This document shows, piece by piece, positions 15,701 through 26,030 of a stretch of 64,000 nucleotides of DNA. The notes beneath the pieces were generated by a model. It was not told where the DNA came from. It did not search any database and worked only from the letters and a program-made list of their open reading frames with translations. How positions within the stretch are numbered: position 1 is the stretch's first letter; each line of letters starts with the position of its first letter. The stretch lies in contig NC_045139.1 in the NCBI RefSeq assembly GCF_008831285.2, positions 33,019,706-33,083,705 on the forward strand. Reading direction: 5' to 3'. The translations under genes and the position numbers were made by a program. This DNA comes from Nymphaea colorata (Eukaryota; Streptophyta; Magnoliopsida; Nymphaeales; Nymphaeaceae).

Positions 15701-17042
15701 ACGTGCCTGCAAAAGCAGAAAAGAAGCCTTTCAATATCTCATGCCATGTTAGAAGCTAGTATGTGTAATACATACATCAACACATACATTGTAAATGTGT
15801 GTGTGTGTGTGTGTGTTGTGCATTTGTCGATAGAAAGAGAGAGAAATCGGTTCCTCCTAAAGATAGAGGACATGGGCCCTTCTGCTTTTTTCCAATTTCT
15901 CATTTTCTTGACTTTTTCCTCAATTTTGACAATGTGGATGTAGCTTGTCACGTGTCTAGCAGGAGCCCTTTAAAATACCATCATTTTACTACATATAGGT
16001 ACGTATAATCATCTTCTCACGAAGATCTATGCTCTAAACAGGTCACAACTTTCATTAGAAAAGCGTGATCCAAGATCTTATTCCTAACAAAAGGACCAGA
16101 CTAGGACATCTACCGGCAGTAATTTTCCCTGCCTGTGTTGAAAGGTAAAAGAATCACAATTGTCAACTTTTTACCATATGGACAGAAGGAGGAACTAACT
16201 TTTCTGTGCGTGTGTGTGCATGTGCAAGTGTTTTATGCCGATCCTCTGATGATAGCAAACCCCAGCAAGGTGAGCCATGAGAGAGTCCATCTTTGGAGGA
16301 AATCACCACCAAGAGCCTGGCAGTGGGCCTCGGTCCCAGCTCTCTCCGACTCCAACTCGACAGTTATTTCATAGGTGATAGGACCTGCTGACAAGTACTA
16401 AACCTGCTACAGCCACACATAATATTTCATAAATGGCAAACAAATACGACTTTATTTGATAAATGCATCTGTATCAGCCAAATTAGTCCAGTACGTTGCT
16501 GAAACCCAAAATTAGGCATGAAATGGCAGTATGGTGTGTGGGGGTACTTGCCTAGTTGCTCTATTGCGGCCAGAGAAAAGAGTGTAGTTCAACTGACTAT
16601 TGCTATGACTTTTATACATTCATCGCATGATCAGTTGTATTTAACTTACCTCGAGCTCATCACCCAGAGAAATGACAGAAGGGGATCCCCATAGCAAGGC
16701 CTTCCTGCAGAGCCTCAGAGCAGAATGAAGGTCTCTTAGATGACCCCATTTTGGGCCCTTTACAAGACCTATTGCAGATGGAAGGGAAAATTGATAAACA
16801 TTAGATTTATACACAAAAGACCATTTACTTAAAATCAAATGCATCAAAAAAAGTATTTTATGTGAACCATGTTCTAAATATTGAGGACAGGTTATAGGAC
16901 AGAAATAGTTTTACTGTTGGAACCAAAGTCGCTTTTCACTTTTTTTCTCTTCCGAAAACAGATGATGTTTCAGAAGATTGATGATGCATGTAATGGTGAC
17001 GCTGAGTGCCAATATTCATTTGACACGAGCAATTTATGGATA

Positions 17043-17077
<35 letters not shown>

Positions 17078-18996
17078 GATCTCACCATACTCATCTAGGG
17101 GTGCCTCATCATAGTAGCATGTGGTAACAAATGAGGAAGCAGTCCTCCCAAAGTTGGTCCCTCCGTGATACTGTCAGTTGATTGAAATTCAAAAAATCCA
17201 GCCATTCAGCTTCAAGCTTTCACAAAACCGCAGTGAAAGAGAAACTTTACTTAACACTGCAGCTCATCAACTCAACAATTTTGTGGTAGCCTTACCATGT
17301 AGTAGTTAATGTGCGTGCCATTTTTGGAGAAGAAGCGAGCCACAGAGAAGGCAAGGTCTTCAGCTGATCTTTGTGATGGAGGGTCACCAAACACTCGATA
17401 CCTTCATTTACCAACCATCTGAAGTCAGTTATAAAGGAAAATAATTTGCCAATTTTTCCTTGGGCTTCATTTACATGTCACCCATAAAGAGTTTGGTTTA
17501 TTATTTTATGAGAGACCTAAGAGAAAACCAAGAAATCAAAAATTTTTGGGGAACTTCACTTCTTTGAACAATGATACTCCTTTGAATATGTTATGCAATA
17601 TGCGAAGTATGTTTGAAACCAATTTCCAAATGCAGAACCATGACTGGCAAATCAAAGTTGATGAACTCAAAGGCGTTCACGTCTGTAGATGCCAGAGATC
17701 ATAAGCTTGCTAACACTTTCAGCTATGCCAATGAAAATACTGAAGCATTACTGAACTTGGTCATATTTCATCTAATGCCAATATGGCATCGTTTCTAAGG
17801 GAATTCTACCAATATCTGGTATGCATATAAACTATGTCTTGTGTGCGTCAAAAACGATAGCGTGCTTACTGAGCAGTCCAATTCTCTGTCCACAATGCCG
17901 GCTTGTTTGGCGTGTTAGGACCTGAAAATGTGTCGCCACAGTTCCTCCCGTTGCAGGTGTTGATCTGAAATTTAAACAAGAAAGAGAAAGCAGAGATCAA
18001 AAGCCTTTAATGCAGCGGAGAAAAATCTGTCCCTCTCCATTAGTGAGCAGAACTGAGAGAAGTGCAGTGAACTCACAACAGGATCAGGGGCATCCTTTTC
18101 CTTGCACATAATCCAGGGCACCCCGGTGCCGAGACTGACGGCCATCTTCCCGGCCCACTGCACGTAGTCGATGCCACTTTGGCGATATGCCAATTTCACG
18201 TTGTCGTACTCATTCTCAATCTGCCATCAGATTCGATGAGAACTTGTAAGTTCCCCGTACGTAATTGCTTGTTCAAACTTTTTTCTTTTTGTAAGAAAGA
18301 CGAGGTAAAAACCTGCGCTAGAACTATGGGTCCTCCTTGAGACGCAAATAGATTCTCCTTCTTCATCATCTTCACTATCATCTTTGAAAATTTTTTCATG
18401 TGAAACTGCAACCACATGCATCTTCTTCATGAGGATTCTCAATTGAAAACAGAGGAGAGACTCCCATGCAAACAAAAACCAAAGGAACCACCTTAGGACT
18501 TGGTATATAGTATATACATATCCATGCATACATTCACACAGACAGAGTAGATGACAAAGTTACTCCTTGCTGTACCTTGAATGGCGCATTGTCAGATCGG
18601 AAAATTATGCCCTCCACCTCTCTTAACCAGTAGGGGAATCCTCTGTTGCATACCCAAGAAGATGTCAACCAAGTCAGGAGAAAACATGCTCAGTTCTTTC
18701 AATAGGAAAAATGAAGAGTGAAAAATGAAAGTAACAGGGACCATCTCTCTCACAGTGCTCTGGTTTCGATACATATCGAAACGATGGCATTAAAACGGCA
18801 AAGAAAATTAAAGTTCAAAACGTTACCCGTAATTCCATTCAGCCTCAACGAATGGTCCAATCCTGAGAGTGACATACAGGCCCTGCCGTTGGATTTCCTT
18901 GATGAACTTGATCACATCATACCTTCCTCCAAACTGAAACTGTATTTCATGCATTGAAACGCTTCTCAGTATTATGAAATGCATCTCAGAAAAAGA

Positions 18997-19066
<70 letters not shown>

Positions 19067-19917
19067 TTTTTGTTTCTTACCTGGCCTTGTACTGGTTCAT
19101 GGATGTTCCAAAATACATAGGTTTGAATCAGATTGATTCCCCCATGTTTGGCTTTAGCAATCAAATCAGGCCACATCTAGCAAAGTTTCAAACGTCAAAC
19201 TCAGTCACTTAAATGGAAACAACGAATATAAAAACCATATAGATGGCATAATTTTTTAGAATAAAAGTTGAGTTTGCTTTTTAATTTCTCTGTTTCAATG
19301 ATATGATGACCACCATTACCTTCTTTTATTTCAGCAAATTGTCCTCAGGTGCAAGTTTAGAAGAGTTGGTGAAAGAATCTGAGCGACTTAACGCGCAGAA
19401 CTCCTTGTTGTGAACTCTATATAAGGGCTCTCTCTTTTTACTTCTTTCTTATTTCTGACACATAGTTAGAGAGGTTTTATTCTTGGCAGATGGCATGCAG
19501 TCTCTGCTTTCGGCAAAAGGTATTTGAGAATCAGCAGTTTAATTCTTTAACATTTGATTTTGGGTTTGTGATGAGGAGTCGTGTGCAGGAGTCTGAGGTG
19601 AGTCCAAGAATCAGATGATAACACAAATTTAAACAGAGATTGAAGGTACATTAAGAAAATAATTTCTGCAACTTGAAGGAGCATTCACATGGGCAGAAGG
19701 GAGCATATCTTACGTAGGACACGTTCATTTTTAACTTTTATTTTTTTCAACTCTTTTGCAATCCAATCCTATACATACGATTTCTTGGGTCTTATTGGAC
19801 TTCAGTTTTTGAGTATTGGAAGGTGAAATGCATAAAAACCAATAACTGAAGATGCATCACATCTTAGGGACCAAGAAAATCATAAATTCGTATATGTGCA
19901 CATGTGTGTGTGTGTGT

Positions 19918-19960
<43 letters not shown>

Positions 19961-20494
19961 GGGAGTACTTCGAGGATAATGGATGGAACCAGAGAAGAGG
20001 AGCTCTCTCTTGCCATTGATAATGAGAGACCTTCCATCGTAAGTGACTCCTCGTTGTTGCTGCTGCTGTTGATCTTGTTGTTGCTGATTTTGTTGCTGCT
20101 GCTGTTGATCTTGTTGTTGCTGATTTTGTTGCTGCTGCTGTTGATCTTGTTGTTGCTGATTTTGTTGCTGCTGCTGTTGATCTTGTTGTTGCTGATTTTG
20201 TTGCTGCTGCTGTTGATCTTGTTGTTGCTGATCTTGTTGCTGCTGCTGTTGATCTTGTTGTTCCTGCTGTTGATCTTGTTGCTTCTGCTGATCTTGTTGT
20301 TGTTGATTTTGTTGCTGCTGTTGATCTTCTTCTTCTTCTTCTTGTTGTTGCTGCTGCTGCTGCTGCTTTTCGTGGTGTTTTTTTCCTTGTGAATATTGCA
20401 CTAACATTAACGTCAAGAAAAGCACAACAAAGAAAACTTTGAAACCCATGACTCTCTTTGATGACATCCTTTCTTCTTTCCAAATATTCTCCAC
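11868..20494 (-). CDS. BGAL: Beta-galactosidase (GH35) with SUEL/galactose-binding lectin domain and Q-rich N-terminal insert
   Basis: Secreted plant exo-galactosidase that removes terminal beta-galactose from wall polysaccharides and glycoproteins in the apoplast. Nineteen minus-strand exons were assembled: 19958-20494, 19081-19176, 18827-18939, 18576-18642, 18313-18405, 18077-18220, 17870-17964, 17296-17401, 17086-17170, 16650-16768, 15539-15706, 14987-15168, 14437-14546, 14079-14188, 13645-13752, 13440-13547, 13176-13321, 12266-12614 and 11868-11996. All joins keep frame, giving 954 residues. Residues 16-37 form a signal peptide (hydrophobic [12 protein letters not shown]). Residues 44-147 are Q-rich and [13 protein letters not shown] starts at 149. 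The GH35 signature [13 protein letters not shown] ends at 307 (acid/base Glu within ENEY). TENWT holds the probable nucleophile, E377. The last 100 or so residues are a cysteine-containing SUEL lectin domain ending CGSRSFSA. An internal start at M10 (20467) is equally possible. [16 protein letters not shown] places it near the BGAL7/BGAL11-15 type; the exact subgroup is uncertain. Confidence 0.95.
12660..12713. repeat. Compound (GT)n(GA)n microsatellite in beta-galactosidase intron 17
   Basis: About ten GT units run straight into about sixteen GA units, inside the intron between exons 13176-13321 and 12266-12614, about 45 bp upstream of the exon 18 acceptor in transcript order. Confidence 0.9.
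15797..15816. repeat. (GT)n microsatellite in beta-galactosidase intron 10
   Basis: About ten GT units in the 943-bp intron between exons 16650-16768 and 15539-15706. Confidence 0.85.
17043..17073. repeat. (GA)n microsatellite next to a beta-galactosidase splice donor
   Basis: About fifteen GA units (CT on the transcribed RNA) begin roughly 12 bp downstream of the exon 9 donor at 17085. Confidence 0.85.
18997..19066. repeat. Triple compound microsatellite (CA)n(TA)n(GA)n filling beta-galactosidase intron 2
   Basis: A CA run, a TA run and a GA run follow each other directly and make up about half of the 141-bp intron 18940-19080. Confidence 0.9.
19904..19955. repeat. Compound (GT)n(GA)n microsatellite abutting the exon 1 donor of beta-galactosidase
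   Basis: On the transcript the donor reads GTACTCTCTCT and runs at once into about sixteen CT units, then a CA run. The exon 1 border is at 19958, so the repeat begins only a few bases inside the intron. Confidence 0.9.
20054..20365 (-). repeat. In-frame 36-bp minisatellite encoding the Q-rich insert of the beta-galactosidase
   Basis: On the coding strand this is CAG/CAA repeat DNA organised as a 36-bp unit encoding the 12-residue motif [12 protein letters not shown]. At least four near-identical copies follow more degenerate Q, E and D-rich copies at the N-terminal side, which include EEEEED and KQQD variants. It occupies residues 44-147, after the signal peptide and before the first conserved GH35 residues. 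The reverse strand reads as a long leucine-rich open frame, which is a shadow. Mixed CAA and CAG codons, plus N and D interruptions, would slow simple slippage, but the 36-bp period can expand by unequal exchange. Confidence 0.95.
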
Positions 20495-22680
20495 GAATCC
20501 TTCTTGGTCCTTACGAGGAGGGGCACAGGGAAAAATCGCAAAGACAGAAACTGGCTTTCATAGAGCCACTGCTTGAAGCTGTACAACAGCTAAGTATAGA
20601 AAGCCCAAGGAAAATGAGCTCTTGGTGCCATGCAACAGTGCTCTCCTTCTCTTCTTCTTCCTCTTTTTTGGGTTGATTTAGCCCAGACCATAAGATCAAC
20701 CGACTGATGAGCTCTGCCATTTGTTCTGCAACGCAGAGAGCATTGCCTCCATGGTCAAAGTTTTCTAATAAAAGAAGTATCTGTTTTTAGTTGAAAGGAT
20801 CAGTTGGTTAAAGGGGATGAGTTATTCGAAGCAGCACCACTTTTACTGTATCTCCAAAAGAAGCCTCATGTTTCTTTAGTTTCATGAAGCGCAAATCTCA
20901 TTCTCACCTGGAGATTGTCTATCAAGGGCCTGCCTTTCTAAATGTTCAAGCTAAAATATTGTTTAAACTTGATAAAGTAGCGATCGACTTTTCATTTTGG
21001 CCATGAGTTGTGTGCGCAGCTTGGTGCATCCAAATGCTTATACTCAAAAAAAAAAAAAAAAAAAAAAAATGAGAATGTTTTGAAAATTATTTAAAAAAAT
21101 GCTTTTTAAACATACTGGCACATAAAAATTTCGTGTTTCGTGTACCAGTGTGTTATATACATAACCCGTTTGCCCTTAACCAGAGGGGCATTTTTGTCAT
21201 TTAACTTGAAACAGTTTTGCTCGCTTTCACTTTGTTTTCCATTTCAATGGTAAAAGACATTTTGTGTGGGCAATTGCCCACATCAGCGTAAAAAAAAATC
21301 TTATTATTACAGATCACATTGTCATTGACTCAAAATTTACATGTTAGGCTCACAATAAACTTAAACTTATGTCGCCAACTCAAGTGCCTCTTAGCGAAAA
21401 AGTCTTCCCTTTCTCTGTTTCTAACATGGGAACACAATCCAATTTTTTTATTGGAGGGGTATTTTGGTAATTTATGGGTTTTCTTTTTTAGAGTTTCACT
21501 TTTTACGTTTAAGTAATAGGGGCAGTCTGATCGTTTGTTTTTAAATGACAAAAATGTCTTTTGGATATGAAAAGAAGACCTGCCTCCTCTAAGGACAAAA
21601 TGGGAAAAAAATGTAAAAACTACTGCATGAATGTCATCACCATGTTAATGGTTTTCCTACTTTTGCTTTTTTTACAAAAATTATTTTACTGCTGTGATTG
21701 TTCAACGAGAAACATGATATGTTTACTACAAAAGTAGATGTTTTTCCAATGTGTTGGTAAAATCCTATAAACTTTTTAGAATTAATAGTTTGAATTTTTT
21801 GGCGAAAATTTATCTTACACGTCAATGAAAATGATGTTTGGATGATTTTTTTCTGTATTTAGGTTTGGAAGTCAGACATGTAACTCTGGTTTTTTTTTTT
21901 TAATTTTCCTAAAAATGTTGAGTCAAATAGAAGAAAAAAATGCATCTAAGAAGGAAAATGATAAGAAAAAATCATTCCATTTAATGAGCTTGCCAACTTA
22001 GGTCATATATAAATAATTTAAATTTTTATTTAAAGAAGGAAAAAGATAAATAGATAAATTTCTGATGCAACTAGGGAGATCATGCTCGGAAAATCAGAAT
22101 AAGAATAAAGGAAATTTTTTAGGCAAACACACTTGAACAATGAGCAGTAGTTAAAAGCTTGCCAAACTTTTTTAAGACTAAAGAGAAAACAATAATGTTT
22201 CCCTTGCATGATGAGTTAAAAACATTCGTAAGTTTATTTCTGTAAAATCAACTGCTAAGTTAGTAAAAAAATATATATATATATATTTACCCCTTAAAAG
22301 CAAACACGGAAAACACATCTAGTTGTGTGAAACAACTTAAATTTTCTTACAAAATTTTCTACATCAATGAAAAATGTTCATTTAATTAATTCTGCAATTT
22401 AAGAAGTTACTTGGGATAGTTTTTAATATTGATCTAGAAAATTATTTGGACTAGCCAAACAAATTAATCAACACGAAATATGTTTATATTAGAGGTACTT
22501 TACTCACAGTGATTTTATTCGATAAACATTTTTTTATCATATAAAAAGTTATTAAATGAGTCGAGTTGAGTTATAAAAACTTGGCTCGTTTAAGGGATAT
22601 TATTATTATTTTTTGTTACATAGTTGTTCATAGTTAAACTAATTAAAAAAGCAATTTAATTAAAAATGAGACATAAAAAG
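20495..22680. other. Intergenic region upstream of beta-galactosidase (minus) and PORR gene (plus)
   Basis: The first few hundred bases should contain the beta-galactosidase promoter. A weak TATA-like word, CTATACTT on the minus strand, lies at about 20593-20600, roughly 100 bp upstream of the start. An A-run of more than 20 bases lies at about 21047-21069 and a short TA run at about 22272-22286. No protein-like open frame was found. Confidence 0.4.
21047..21069. repeat. Long poly(A) tract
   Basis: More than twenty uninterrupted A residues. This could be the tail of a retroposed sequence, but no homologous body or target-site duplication was identified. Confidence 0.6.
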
Positions 22681-22689
22681 GAGTTAACT

Positions 22690-22866
22690 CACTGCCCGCT
22701 CTCAAGCTCTGCTCACTTCTCCCTTCTCTGCCGGTACTCCCTCTACTCTTGGCACTGTCTGCTGCGCACCGGCTCCCTCCGTTCCGGCTACCCGTCAAGC
22801 GAGGCCGTCTCCCTCCGCTGATGCTGGATCATCTCCGAACGTCGCTGCAACGAGCTGTTATCCAGG
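22690..22866 (+). promoter_or_regulatory. Probable non-coding first exon or promoter-proximal region of the PORR gene
   Basis: An abrupt GC- and pyrimidine-rich block in AT-rich surroundings, ending CGAGCTGTTATCCAG followed by GTTTGG, which fits a splice donor. A CT microsatellite (about 22885-22906) follows about 20 bp into the presumed intron. Pyrimidine-rich leader followed by a long intron is a common plant layout. If correct, the 5' UTR intron runs about 3 kb to just before 26031. This is inference; cDNA would be needed. Confidence 0.35.
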
Positions 22867-22882
22867 TTTGGTCGTCTTCCCA

Positions 22883-22906
<24 letters not shown>

Positions 22907-22913
<7 letters not shown>

Positions 22914-25900
22914 GTCTCTGTGTGCTTAGAATGTTTTTGGTGAAGCCCCCTTTTTGCGTGATGGACTTGGGGCCCTTTTGCACATTGCGGCAAAAATTGT
23001 GTTAGTGTTGTACGTCGTAGGTCGATGGATTTGGGGCATGTTCAGCTGAGAGAGGAAAACCAACGATGTTGGTGAGTCGCGCAGCTTAGAGCGGGTCCCC
23101 GCCAAGGTATGTGTGGCTACCACCGGCCCGAAGGATTCTGAGTCACGTTTGCATAAGGACGATGAAAGGAGGGAAGAAGGGGAGCGATATAGCAAAGGTG
23201 AGTGTCTTTCTACCATGGTTTTCGGTAGCGTGTCATCTTAATCTGAGTCGGTTGGGAGGACTTGAACACCATGTGTTCGTGCAAATGCTTATGAGAGTGT
23301 TGTTTTATCTCGTTGCGTAAGAATGTGCGAACCTCTGTGAGGCTCCTATGCCTAAACCTGGGCCTGATTCTCATTCATGGAAATCTCAATTCCCTTGTTG
23401 TTTTACTTTTAATTTGTTTCGGATATCATTTATTATGTTGTATTTAACTGTTTTAGAAATTTTACTTATTTATACCAACTTTATTTATTTTGCTATACTT
23501 GTATACTATCCATTATATCATTTCTAAACATTTGCCACGTTCAATACAATTCTTCTCATTTTCAGTTCTTTCCCAAGTTATGGCCAGATTAATTCTCAAC
23601 TCCAATTTCTGTACCGCTTCCGCTTTTCGTCCATGCTTAGGCGATGTTTTCAGCAGGCGACCTGGATTATTACTAGTACTTTCTTTTGGGTTTGTGCGGG
23701 TCCATCATTTTCTTGAAAGTTTTAAGAATCTCATTGAAAGTAACCAAACAAAAAAAAAAAAATCAAATTCTATCCATATTATCAAGCCATTTGTTGAAAA
23801 TTTCGATTATTTTTTTAGTTGTAATATACTTTATTTCTTTTCAACCTGTTATATATTGCAACCCGACATAGCCCACTTGCTGTTAAATTTTTTCATGAAA
23901 ACTGAAAACTCCTTTCCTGTATTGTCAATATATTATCATAACAACGTTTGTGACTTTGACTGTAAAAAATTGTGTTAAATTTGTATTGTCAAAAAAATTG
24001 CATTTTCATCTATATTATTATTTATCTGGATTGGCAAATATCCTTTCTTTGTTTTTGTTCTGCTATTGATTTAATCTTGGTGATGCCATGTTCAGAAGAA
24101 GTTTCCACAGCAAGGGCTTATGTTATTTTTGTACCTCTTCTGTTTTCAGGTGTTCTGCTTTAGTTGCTCCTCTTTTGTTCTTTTTCTTTAATATGCTGCA
24201 AGTTTTTTCTATTTTCATTGTTCAAGAAAATAGCATTTCCTTTTTTCAACAGCAGTTGATCATAGGTGAAAGAATTATTTAAAATGGACTGGCACCATGT
24301 ATGTCTACATTGTCTAGTAAATATTCTTTGCTAGCGTTTGGTCAGACGCTGTCCTGTGGAATCCATATTTGCAGATGGTCAGGCTTTCTGTGAAGATATT
24401 GTTTGCAGAAAGGAAAAATTGCTGTTATGGTAAGAAGTTGATGCCTGATCTTACTTGTACCGGGACGGTGGGACCCATGGTGGTTGGAGAGATCTTCTCA
24501 TGTGGTATGACCTAGGATGATGGAGAATGTATCATTTGCTTTATTCAAGCAATCAGAACTAATTCAATTTGGTTTTATGTTACATCTATTGTTTTAAAGT
24601 ATCTTGGGATAAATTTAGAATTCTTAGAAGTCACTCATTCTCCTTGAAGGATCAATTTTGACGTACCTTCGCAGCTTCATAAAGTTTTATGAAATTTGGC
24701 ATGGAAGTGATCTCCTGATTGATTTCTCGCGCTGATATGAGCATCATTCTGGGGCTAGTGGGTTACAGAATGTTGTCATAAATCTTATTCTTTTCTTTTT
24801 AGTGATGAAACTCCTTGGACTTGAATTTTTTTCGTACCATAAGTTCTGATTTGCATTTTTACTAGTTTTTGCTAACATTGAAATTATTCTCTCATATCAT
24901 TTGGGAATGTGTTACGATCCATATAGGGATCGTGGGGAGCAGTAGTAGTTTAATTCTACTAGGTCTTGTTATTTGATGTTTTCAGTATGGAACTGATTTC
25001 AGTATGAGTCAGTCCAGTCCGGACCCGTTATTAATTGTACTTAAGCTTGAGATTTACCCTAATTAAGCATGCTTGTTGATTGCCTTTCTCTCTCTCATTC
25101 CTTTCTCCCTTCTCCTTCCTCCCTCTCAACTTCTGTTAGCCGACGGCTAACAGAGTTTGTATTTGCGTGTTAATGTGCTAATGTCTTACACTCATTTACT
25201 TGGTGCTGACTATCCTAAACAAGGTTTTGCTTGCTCCAACCAAGTCCAATACTTGTATTAGGTAAAACTAGTTGTGCCCAATCCTATTGTTGATGCTGTA
25301 GTGGAAGGACATGAAAAACACTGGGATTGTAGAATAATTGATCTTATCATATTTGAATATGCAGTAATTTGATCAAAGCCCAAAGGATAAAAGCACGAGG
25401 AACTATTCAAAAAAAAGTTTATGTTATGACTTTGTTAAACACTTGAATCAGTTATATTAATATGACAATATCCAATCTATCTCATTATTTAATCTTTTAT
25501 AGGTTTGTCGTATTACTTTTTTAGATCGGATGCTCGCATAACCATTCATGCTGGCTCCTCTGTTTTCCGCGTGCCTTATCAAGTGTTTTCTATTATTGAT
25601 ATGTGCATATATGTGTGTCAATATGTGTCTTGAGAGAGAGAGATCTTACTGTCCTTGTTACATAGTCTTATTTGGTCCTTTTTAGTGTAAGATAATGCTG
25701 AAACGTACTTTCGGTGCCAGTCAGGAATGGAAATATTAAATCATAATGTGTTTAATTTATGAACATTATTTTCATTTACTATTTAACAACACCCTCTGAC
25801 CTAAATCTTTTGGCTTCTTTACTAGGCCATGCTCGTTAATGATGGACTGTTGCTTCTGGTGCTTAACCATCTCAGCATAGTCGTCAGAGAATTAGTCGGG
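22907..25900. other. T-rich non-coding stretch, candidate 5' UTR intron of the PORR gene
   Basis: T-rich on the plus strand, as expected for plant intronic sequence. Open frames are short and frequently interrupted, and none resembles a protein. Confidence 0.35.
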
Positions 25901-25925
25901 TGATGCTGTGTGTGGAGGTCTTCAT

Positions 25926-25994
25926 ATGGCAGAAGGAAGTTCTTCGATTATAGAAGATCAACCCCTCTCAGGCTTTTACAGAAATGGTTATTAG
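25926..25994 (+). other. Possible upstream ORF (22 codons) before the PORR start
   Basis: An ATG at 25926 opens a 22-residue frame ending TAG at 25994, 36 bp before the PORR start. If this sequence is in the mature leader it could lower translation. Its conservation is unknown. Confidence 0.25.
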
Positions 25995-26030
25995 TCTGCT
26001 TCTTGGTCGAAGTCAGGTATAAGATCAAGG

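Noticed and set aside
16251-16380. Possible extra exon in beta-galactosidase intron 10
   Set aside because: The flanking exons 10 and 11 join exactly (LGDELE to ARVYE) as in other family members. Adding this segment would break a conserved stretch.
19979-20392. 137-codon plus-strand frame made almost entirely of leucine
   Set aside because: It is the reverse-strand reading of the CAG/CAA repeat in beta-galactosidase exon 1. It has no family resemblance and appears only because the repeat lacks stops on both strands.
19857-20483. 208-codon minus-strand frame of alternating T, A, S and K repeats
   Set aside because: This is a frame-shifted reading of the same 36-bp repeat. The frame that continues into [12 protein letters not shown] and the GH35 exons is the real one.
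21047-21069. Poly(A) tract as the tail of a processed pseudogene
   Set aside because: No upstream sequence resembling a coding or SINE body, and no flanking direct repeat was found.
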